From NCBI RefSeq assembly GCF_016785085.1, contig NZ_JAENHO010000012.1:124001-188000 (forward strand): a DNA stretch of 64,000 nt, in the 5' to 3' direction. Below are positions 32,901-39,061 of this stretch, piece by piece (position 1 is the first letter of the stretch; every line of letters begins with the position of its first letter). The notes below the pieces were generated by a model. It was given only the letters and a program-made list of their open reading frames with translations, searched no databases and was not told the origin of the DNA. The position numbers and the translations under genes are program-made. The stretch is from Paractinoplanes lichenicola (GTDB taxonomy: Bacteria; Actinomycetota; Actinomycetes; Mycobacteriales; Micromonosporaceae).

Positions 32901-34101
32901 CGCGCCGATCGTCCTCGTCGCCGACGAGCGTGAACAGCTCCTCGAACTGATCGATGATGAGCACCGGACGCGCACCCCGCGGCGGAATACGCGCAAGAAA
33001 CCGGGCCGGATCCTCCACGAGCTTCTCCCGTACGCCCGGCAGCGCGAGCCCGGTCAGCTCGGCCAGCCGCACGGCGAGCGTCCCGAACGGGTCGTGACCC
33101 GGGGTCATCGAGACCGACGGCCACTGGTCGCTGCCCGGCAGCTTGCCGGCGCGCAACTGGGCCAGCAGGCCCGCGTGCAGCACTGACGACTTCCCGCTGC
33201 CGGACGGCCCGATCACCACGCAGAGCCCGCCCGACCAGTTCGCCCGGCGTACGCGCTCGACCAGCCGGTGCGTCACCGTGGCGCGACCGTGGAAGACGCT
33301 CGCGTCCTCCTCCAGGTAGGCGTCCAGCCCGCGATAGGGCGAGCGGCCGTCGTCCGGGACGGTCTCCTCGACGGGCGGCGGCTCGGCCACCGGTTCCGCG
33401 TACGCCCGGTTGGTCGTGACGACGACCTCGCCGATCTGGTTGGTCATCTGGAACTGCGGCACCGGCCGATCCTGCGCCCGCATCCGCCGGGCGAGCAGGT
33501 CGTGCACATAATGCAAAGTGAGCGATTGTGGCCCCTGCTCGTCACCTTCGCGCAAAACGCGCAGAAACGCGCCGGTGAAAGCGGTCAGTTCGGTGCCCGG
33601 TTCGGCCAGCGCGAACGCGTCCCACTCGGCCGAGGCGAGCACCGCGCTGCGCCGGGTGGGCGGCTTCGCGCGTCCGGAGAAGCAGCAGTCGAGCACCACG
33701 ATCGAGGTGCCGATGCCCGTCTCGGCCAGGGCCGGCGCGAGCTGCTTGTAGCTGAGCGCGGTGAACGGCAGCAGCGGGTCGTCGGCGGCCACCGTGGTCT
33801 GCGTGGCCAGGTGCAGGTCGCCGTCCGGGTTGAGCACGCCGTGCCCCGAGAACCAGAGCACGAACGTCTGCCCGGCCTCGCTCGCGGCGGCCACCGCGGC
33901 CTTGAGCAGCTGCATCGGGCCGGCCGGGTCGATCAGCACCTCGACGTTCTGCTCGGTCACCCCGCAATAGCCGACCAGCGCGTCCGCCACCGCGCGGGCC
34001 GAGCGGGCCGCCGCCGGCACGTCGAGCAGCGGCGAGCCACCCCGATAAGTCGCCGATCCGACCACGAGCACGCGCACCCCGGCGCCGGTCAGGTCACCCA
34101 T
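29941..34101 (-). CDS. Caspase-STAND NTPase-WD40 conflict protein
   Basis: 1386 aa. Domain order: a caspase-like protease (about 1-230) with WFSGHG (H87) and LDCCFSG (C140), so the His-Cys dyad is intact; a STAND NTPase (about 255-620) with Walker A GPSGSGKSS (298-306) and Walker B LIIDQFEEL (D384); a membrane segment (about 686-707); and a WD40 propeller region (about 770-1375) with many DGxxLAxGxxDxxVRLW units, enough for two propellers. In this family the WD40 part is the sensor, STAND oligomerises and the protease is the effector of cell suicide. It is coupled to the EACC1-like gene by a 1-bp stop/start overlap, with the giant NTPase downstream. Confidence 0.92.
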   Translation of the reverse strand: MGDLTGAGVRVLVVGSATYRGGSPLLDVPAAARSARAVADALVGYCGVTEQNVEVLIDPAGPMQLLKAAVAAASEAGQTFVLWFSGHGVLNPDGDLHLATQTTVAADDPLLPFTALSYKQLAPALAETGIGTSIVVLDCCFSGRAKPPTRRSAVLASAEWDAFALAEPGTELTAFTGAFLRVLREGDEQGPQSLTLHYVHDLLARRMRAQDRPVPQFQMTNQIGEVVVTTNRAYAEPVAEPPPVEETVPDDGRSPYRGLDAYLEEDASVFHGRATVTHRLVERVRRANWSGGLCVVIGPSGSGKSSVLHAGLLAQLRAGKLPGSDQWPSVSMTPGHDPFGTLAVRLAELTGLALPGVREKLVEDPARFLARIPPRGARPVLIIDQFEELFTLVGDEDDRRAFVDLLAAAATGTRYGPAAIVVLGLRSDFHGHCTALPALAAALADGPVVVSPMSRDELRAAVVEPAKVKGLVLEDGLIELLLRDAGSGALPYLSYALLRTWQLRENRVLKASSYAAVGGVAGAVEQAAERAYGLLPEADQRAARRLLLQLISVGADARADTRAIVDRASLPAGYAPALAALVQARLVNADGDEVRIAHEALIGSWDRLAGWLHEDRDAARRRQELATAVTAWQQAPDDPALLLRGSRLEQSVAWANAHDEQVDEPARQFLDASKRLARRATMRKRAGVAVLAVLTLLATGAAVTAGTQRAEALRQRDNAVSNEIVAQADRLRGTDAALAAQLDVVSYRRRPTVSARSKLLNDQNVVLAQPLNGHTRTVWSSAWRPDGGMLATASADGTVRLWDTRDPDRPVAMGEPLRHDDEVRSVAFSPSGKLLAASGIDGSVRVWDLASRTAVKWTAHRGAAWSVAFRPDGRAVATGGVDGRVRLWSVTGKALGPPLVNGGSAVEVVAFRPDGKALAAGDRDGRIRLWDTTRGVPAGDLPRGHTAEISAMSFHPGGRVLATTAFDGTLRLWDVRTRRSLGPPVEGSETGFGSVSFGRGGQVLVAGDLDGTVRLWSTADPATPRPLTTQPLGGRSGAWTAAVSPDGRSFVTAGDDSRIYLWRLPPTMIDGGSSATMGSLLHVTSGTTVRGWDLRDPAAPRRAGSLDTGLTAEVWASAAAGKVFVSGDTNGQVSIFDARSRRRLAPVRRPVHSLGLRPDGKLLAVASLEGPIQLWDLAQPEPRMRATLPATLTNVAFSPSGTLLAAGDETSVVLWDVTDPARPVHAGPPLTGQASGYLRVAFSPDGRQLATASFDKTVRLWDVSDPAHPSALGLLTGHNSGVTALAFSPDGRLLATGGADKTVRLWTVAPEPTPVGEPLTGHTGPLTAVLFTPDGSALVSVADGYSRVWPLDESHAIARICRVTRGVLTEEVWRSSFPDVPFAAPC

Positions 34102-34478
34102 CAGGCGACGTCCCTCAACGTCCGGGTGACCTCCGCCGTGAACTCGGCGAGCAGCGCGGGCGGCATCTCGCGCACTCGTTGCGCATTCAGCGTCACTTGC
34201 GCACCGTCCGCGCGCGTCACGGTCACCTCGATGCGCCCCTTACGCGTGCGCAGATACGCCACGAGCATCGACACGAGCGCCCCCGACGACGACCCGAGCA
34301 GCACACTCAACGCGTCCAGCGCGGGCCCGAGCCGCCCCGGCACGACGGGCGCCTCCACCAGATCGACCCGCCCGCGAAAGTCCTTCTCGGCGACCAGCCA
34401 TCGCCGCACGGCCCGCAACTCCTCACCGGGCGACTCCCCGCCGCGAACGGTCAGCACAATTCGCACGTCGACAGTCAT
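34101..34478 (-). CDS. EACC1-like (effector-associated constant component) small protein
   Basis: 125 aa. Layout: an N-terminal strand (VRIVLTVRGGE), a helix with ELRAVRRWLVAEKDFRGRVDLVEAP, a hydrophobic segment (LGPALDALSVLLGSSSGALVSMLVAYL) ending in TRKG, and a C-terminal strand pair (IEVTVTRADGAQVTLNAQRV). This matches the small constant component found upstream of caspase and other effectors in NTP-dependent conflict systems. The TGA shares its A with the ATG of the caspase gene. Start at 34478 is chosen because the fold begins there. As first gene of the operon it probably couples the membrane or a trigger to the effector. Confidence 0.75.
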   Translation of the reverse strand: MTVDVRIVLTVRGGESPGEELRAVRRWLVAEKDFRGRVDLVEAPVVPGRLGPALDALSVLLGSSSGALVSMLVAYLRTRKGRIEVTVTRADGAQVTLNAQRVREMPPALLAEFTAEVTRTLRDVA

Positions 34479-34892
34479 ACCTGCGCCACACCCCGGACCG
34501 GCACGGCATTCAGGCCGTTTTTGCCCACCGACCCGCTTACCCCGATCGAGTGTCAACCCCGTTTCCCGTACGCCACGTCGCCGCCCTTCAACCGCATCGG
34601 GACCGAACCCGGAGCTCCTCGCGACCCGGGCGGAACACCGGGCCGTAGCGCGGGCTCCGGCCGTGGCGGTGGGCCGGGCCGCGCGGCCACTGTGCTTGGG
34701 CCGAGCCGGCCGGGCGGCCACTGTGCTTGGGCCGGGCCGGGCCGGGCCACGCGGCCGCGGCGACGGATCGGCGGCCTGCCCGCGGCGACGGATCGGCGGC
34801 CCGCCCGCCGCAAGGATTCCGCAAGCGCGCCGTGCCAGCCTCCCTGTCAGCGGCCGCCGAACGGCCGCGATCCACCGACGGGGAGGACTTTC
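34479..34892. repeat. Intergenic region with three kinds of repeat
   Basis: 34589-34672 is a copy of a dispersed element also found at 53351-53432. GCGGCCACTGTGCTTGGGCCG occurs at 34683 and 34714 (period 31 bp). CGCGGCGACGGATCGGCGGCC occurs at 34756 and 34781 (period 25 bp). No gene is visible. Confidence 0.75.
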
Positions 34893-35336
34893 ATGATCTC
34901 GTTCCGCAAGTTCCGCGTGCTCGGCCTGGCCGCGGTGGCGACCGTCATCGCCACGGCCGCCCTCCAGGCCCCGGCTCAGGCCGCCTTTCCCACCAAGAGC
35001 TACAAAGTCCCGTACGGCAACACCTACACGCAGGGTGTCCTGACGTTCAGCAACCGCAACGTGACAGCAGTCGGAACGCTGCGCGTCACCGCCGGCAACT
35101 GCCGGGCGACCAGCCTGATCTCGTACGCCCGCAACGGTTCCGTGCTCGGCCGCACCGGAGTCACCAGCAACTACTGCGTGAACGTAGGCGCCGGGACCCG
35201 CGAGTCGGACGACGTCAAGACGGTAGCGGCCGATGTCGCCGGCGGCGCCTACAAGGTGGACGTCTGCCTGAACGGCAAGACGTGGAGCGGCAGCACGTGG
35301 TCGGTGCTCGACTGCATCACGTACTACCGCCCGTAA
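34893..35336 (+). CDS. Small secreted Cys-containing protein, unknown function
   Basis: 147 aa. A Sec signal peptide (VLGLAAVATVIATAALQAPAQA, cut before AFPTK) leads into a beta-rich mature protein of about 115 residues. It has four Cys (GNCRATS, NYCVNV, DVCLNG, LDCITYYRP) that could form two disulfides. Repeated T-x-V/L strands suggest an immunoglobulin-like or jelly-roll sandwich. I know no assigned function. GGGAGGA lies 7 nt before the ATG. A bidirectional terminator separates it from the convergent M56 peptidase gene. Confidence 0.75.
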   Translation: MISFRKFRVLGLAAVATVIATAALQAPAQAAFPTKSYKVPYGNTYTQGVLTFSNRNVTAVGTLRVTAGNCRATSLISYARNGSVLGRTGVTSNYCVNVGAGTRESDDVKTVAADVAGGAYKVDVCLNGKTWSGSTWSVLDCITYYRP

Positions 35337-35344
35337 GCGAGGAT

Positions 35345-35380
35345 CCGCGGGATCCCGGTTGTCCGGCCGGGGTCCCGCGG
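35345..35380. terminator. Bidirectional hairpin terminator
   Basis: CCGCGGGATCCCGG (35345-35358) pairs with CCGGGGTCCCGCGG (35367-35380), one mismatch, 8-nt loop, between two convergent genes. Confidence 0.82.
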
Positions 35381-35381
35381 C

Positions 35382-36311
35382 TCAGTGCAGCAGGCCGGCC
35401 GCGTAGAGCAATTCGCCCAGGTCGGCCACGCACTCACCGGTCCAGATCACCGAGCCGGCCGCCAGCGCCACCGGGAACGCGACCAGGGCCAGCAGGCCGG
35501 CGGCGTAGCGCGGCGCCAGCAGGGACGCGACCCGCCGGGGCACGACCCCCGCCGAGCGCAGGTCGTGGCTGGCCGGTGCCATCGGCAGGCCGACCCGGGT
35601 GTGGGCCGCCCGCAGGGCCGCCGCGCCGATCGCCTTGGCCACCACCCGGCGGTCGCCGACCTGCTCGGCCGCGCGTTCGTCGGCCGCCCGCTCGACCAGG
35701 AACTCGATGCGCCGGGTGAGCCACCGGAACACCGGGTGCGCGGCCGCGGCCAGCCGGGCCAGCAGCACCAGGCGGTGATGCTTCGAGTCGAGGTGGGCCC
35801 GCTCGTGGGCGAGCAACGCGTCGTACTGCCGGTCGTCCAGCGCCGAGCGCATGCCCGTCGTGACCACCACGCGACCGGGTCTGCCGGGCACCGCGAACGC
35901 TTCGGCCCGGGTGTCGTCGATCATCGCGACCCGGTCGGCGTCGACCGGCAGGCCGCGGAACTCGGCCGCGATCGCGTTCTCCCGGCGGTGCCGCCACCAG
36001 ACCCGGGCCATGCCGGCCAGCGCGGCCAGCAGCAGCACGACGGACAATCCGGGCACCCACGGCTCCCGCGACGTGTCGGCCCGCACCACCGCGTCGGAGA
36101 AGCCGAGCCGGACCGCGACCGGATGCAGCTCGGCCACGGCCTTGAGCGCGAACGCGGACAGGCTGACGAGGCACGCCGCGGCGGCGGTGACGATCGAGAC
36201 GACCAGCACCGTGACGGCCGCCTCGGGCCGCAGCCGGTCGGCCAGCCAGCGCACCGCCAGCGCCAGCAACACGGGACAAACCAGCACCGAGACCACAAAA
36301 TGGTCGAACAT
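35382..36311 (-). CDS. M56-family membrane metallopeptidase (BlaR1/MecR1-like protease module)
   Basis: 309 aa. Four membrane segments (near residues 4-22, 36-60, 88-105 and close to the C-terminus) surround a zinc protease domain with HERAH (LLAHERAHLDSKH) and a downstream ERAADERAAE helix holding the third ligand. M56 enzymes usually pair with a BlaI/MecI repressor that they cleave; no such gene is next to this one, so its target is elsewhere or different. No penicillin-binding sensor domain is present. A strong GAAGGAGG ribosome binding site precedes the ATG at 36311. Confidence 0.87.
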   Translation of the reverse strand: MFDHFVVSVLVCPVLLALAVRWLADRLRPEAAVTVLVVSIVTAAAACLVSLSAFALKAVAELHPVAVRLGFSDAVVRADTSREPWVPGLSVVLLLAALAGMARVWWRHRRENAIAAEFRGLPVDADRVAMIDDTRAEAFAVPGRPGRVVVTTGMRSALDDRQYDALLAHERAHLDSKHHRLVLLARLAAAAHPVFRWLTRRIEFLVERAADERAAEQVGDRRVVAKAIGAAALRAAHTRVGLPMAPASHDLRSAGVVPRRVASLLAPRYAAGLLALVAFPVALAAGSVIWTGECVADLGELLYAAGLLH

Positions 36312-36434
36312 GCAGCCTCCTTCACCTGGCCACACAGTCATACACCCACCTGAAGGCCGGGTGCGGAACCGGCTCCCACGACGTCTTAAGAACCGGTTCA
36401 CCAGGCATCCATCAGCAATCACTAGCTTCGATGA

Positions 36435-37568
36435 ATGCCGATCGGAATGTCGCGCCGCAGCCTGCTCGCCGCGGGCGCGCTGATCCTGACTGGACCCGAG
36501 ACGACCGTGGACGGCCAGCCCGTCGACGCCGAGGTCGCCGACGACGCGCTCGCCGCCGACGCGTACGCGTCCTTCCGCATTGTCCGTGCCGAACCCGGCG
36601 CCCCCGAGACCCCCGAGATCACCCTGCCGGCCGGCTATACCTTCGTGCCCGGCGCCCAGTACAGGACGGCCAGCCGCGCCGAGTTCCTGCAGTTCGTCCA
36701 GGGCTCGCTGAACAACGCCGGCGTCCCCGTGGCCGTCCGCTGGCCGGGCCGCGAGGTCACCACGGTGATCGCGGGCGAGCGCCGCCTGCCCCTGCGCCGC
36801 GACGGCAACCGTTTCGAGTTCACCCTGCCCGTCCATCGGGCCACCCCCGCCGCCGACTCCCCCACCGTGCAGGTCTGGAGCCACCTGAGCACGCCCGCGA
36901 CCGGCCTCTATTGGCATGTCGAGCACAACGCCCCCGACCGGGCCGCCGGCTACTGGTCGACCGCCGCCTGGCCCGCCGGCGAGGCCCAGGCCGTGATCAC
37001 CTACATGACCGCCTGCCAGGCCGTCCTCGATGACTCGGGCCTGATCGCCGAGGCCCGCCGCCGCCGGCACTTCTACGCGCTGATGGGCTTCGAGACGAAC
37101 AACCCGATCCACCAGGACAACCCGCCGCACTGGCACCTGTCCTACTACCCCGGCCCGACGATGGGCGCCGCGAAGGCCACCGTCCCGCACTTCTGGGTCG
37201 ACAAACAGGGCCGCACGTTCTACAACGGCCAGGACGTCCAAGGCGCCGGCCGTACGCCCTATCGCGCCGGCCAGCCCGCCCCCATCCGCGACGCCGAAGG
37301 CACCACAGTCCTGACCACCACGATCCGCTACGACGGCGGCCTCGACCTCGCCCCACCGACCGGCCCGCTCTACTCAATCGTCTCCACAACGGGCGACTTC
37401 ACCGGCCCCCACCTGATCCTGCGCAACGACGACCCCTGGCGCGTCGTCACCACGACCGACGACGTGGTCGCAGGCCTGCTCACCACCGAGGTCCGCGCCC
37501 TCACCGGCAAGCCCCGCACCCGCCGCGCCCTCCGCTACGACCCGCTCACCGGAGTTCTGATCCCTTGA
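36435..37568 (+). CDS. Tat-exported protein of unknown function
   Basis: 377 aa. The N-terminus IGMSRRSLLAAGALILTG has the twin-arginine motif SRRSLL. The mature protein is Pro/Thr-rich with an N-terminal beta region (TLPAGYTFVPG; VAVRWPGREVTTVI). A second domain has HFYALMGFETNNP and HWHLSYYPGP, whose clustered His could bind metal. I do not recognise a family. TAGCTT (36423-36428) lies 6 nt before the ATG, so the transcript is probably leaderless. It is divergent from the M56 gene with 123 bp between. Confidence 0.78.
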   Translation: MPIGMSRRSLLAAGALILTGPETTVDGQPVDAEVADDALAADAYASFRIVRAEPGAPETPEITLPAGYTFVPGAQYRTASRAEFLQFVQGSLNNAGVPVAVRWPGREVTTVIAGERRLPLRRDGNRFEFTLPVHRATPAADSPTVQVWSHLSTPATGLYWHVEHNAPDRAAGYWSTAAWPAGEAQAVITYMTACQAVLDDSGLIAEARRRRHFYALMGFETNNPIHQDNPPHWHLSYYPGPTMGAAKATVPHFWVDKQGRTFYNGQDVQGAGRTPYRAGQPAPIRDAEGTTVLTTTIRYDGGLDLAPPTGPLYSIVSTTGDFTGPHLILRNDDPWRVVTTTDDVVAGLLTTEVRALTGKPRTRRALRYDPLTGVLIP

Positions 37569-37588
37569 AGTCCGCGTAGGATCCGCTC

Positions 37589-38726
37589 ATGCAATTGAGC
37601 CGGGTGCTGGAACAGCACATTGCAGTGTTCGGCGAGAGTGGAAGCGGAAAGACCGTATTGCTCTCCTCGTTCTACGGAGCCACGATATCTGCAGAAGAGC
37701 CTTTTCCATGTCGTGGCGGACGATATCGGCCAGGGCGCCCGCTTGCATCGAAACTATCTCGGTATGCGCGATTCGGCCCGGCTGCCCCCGACCAAACGTT
37801 TCGCGGCCACCTCCTACTCGTTCTCGGTCAAGCTGAAGGACAATTCGGAGGCCGCCACGAAGGCCCGGCCGTTCGACGCGCTGCGCCTCGTCTGGCACGA
37901 CTACCCCGGTGAATGGTTCGAGCAGGACGTGTCGGGGCCGGAGGAGGCCACGCGCCGAGTCGATACCTTCCGCTCCTTGCTGAGCTCCGACGTCGCCCTC
38001 CTGCTGGTCGACGGCCAGCGGTTGCTCGACAACTCCGGGGAGGAGGAGCGCTACCTCAAATCGCTCCTGACCAACTTGCGCAACGGGCTCCTGTCGCTCA
38101 AGGACGAATTACTGACCGACGGCAAGCCGCTCGTCCAGTTTCCGCGAATCTGGATGTTCGCCCTGTCGAAGGCCGACCTCCTGCCCGGCCTGGACGTCTT
38201 CAAATTCCGGGATCTGCTGGTCGACAAGGCGTGCGACGAGATCGACGAGTTCCGCAAGGTGCTGGCGAGCCTGGTCGAAGCGAGCGATGCCCTGTCGGTC
38301 GGCGAGGATTTTGTGCTGCTCTCGTCGGCGAAATTCGAGGCGGGCGCCATCGAGGTGACCGAGCGGGTCGGGCTGGAGCTGATCCTGCCGATGGCCGCCA
38401 TGCTTCCTTTCGAGCGGCACGTGCGCTGGGCCCAGGCCAAGGCGCTGCCCGGGAAGGTGGCCGAGAGCCTGCTCGGCGGGGCCGGGAATCTGGCCGCCGG
38501 CCTGATCAAGCGGAAGGTCAAACTGCCCGGTCCGCTGGGGCTGCTGGCTGGTCTCGTCAGCCCCGACGTGATCGACGAAGCGGCGCAACTCGTCGGCGAC
38601 AAGCTCCGGGAGTTCAACCGGGAGGCGCTGGCCAAGCACGAGAATCTCGCGGCCACGCTGAGCGGCTTCCGGCTCGATCTGGACAAGGGCGAGGCCGAGC
38701 AGATCCTCCTCCGGAGCCGCAGGTGA
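37589..38726 (+). pseudogene. TRAFAC/P-loop GTPase, split by a frameshift near 37690
   Basis: The first frame (from ATG 37589) gives VLEQHIAVFGESGSGKT, a complete P-loop (residues 15-22), then VLLSSFYGAT. After that it loses sense. The +1 frame resumes with YLQKSLFHVVADDIGQG and runs to 38726, carrying the G3-like LVWHDYPGEWF, a LLLVDGQRLL strand and the G4-like FALSKADLL. Joining GAT to YLQKSL by skipping one base restores one protein of about 378 aa. This could be a real inactivating insertion, a sequencing error or programmed frameshifting. It contains an in-frame TTA codon (38109), rare here. It is coupled to the next gene by a GTGA overlap. Confidence 0.75.
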
Positions 38727-39061
38727 GCGTCGTCTGGGCCACCCGCGGCAAGACGTGGGGCTTCCGTTTTCTGCTCACCGGAGGGTTCGCCGACCCGCTC
38801 GCGGAATACGAGAGCGCCTTCGCCGGAGCCGGTGAGGAGCCGGAAGTCTGTCGCCGCACAGGCGAGCGGGTCGCGCTCCGGTTCCCCGATCCGCTGGGGC
38901 GTACGGACCGGGCGGGCCGGGTGATCCCGCACGAGTTCGTCCTCTCGGGTCCCTCGGCCGAGGGGGTCGACTCGGTCGAGGACGGTCGCCGGCTGGTCTG
39001 GTCGCGGCCCGAGGCGGCCGACGAGTTCGAACGGATCTGGGAGCAACCGAACCCTCAGTAG
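38723..39061 (+). CDS. Small protein coupled to the GTPase, unknown function
   Basis: 112 aa. It begins VSVVWATRGKTWGFRFLLTGG and ends ADEFERIWEQPNPQ; it looks like one compact alpha/beta domain with a C-terminal helix, without membrane segments. The GTG at 38723 overlaps the GTPase stop by 4 bp, so the two products are made together. Small partners of this kind accompany GTPases in actinobacterial conflict systems, but I cannot name the family. Its last 7 bp overlap the 3' end of the convergent NB-ARC/TPR gene. Confidence 0.65.
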   Translation: MSVVWATRGKTWGFRFLLTGGFADPLAEYESAFAGAGEEPEVCRRTGERVALRFPDPLGRTDRAGRVIPHEFVLSGPSAEGVDSVEDGRRLVWSRPEAADEFERIWEQPNPQ

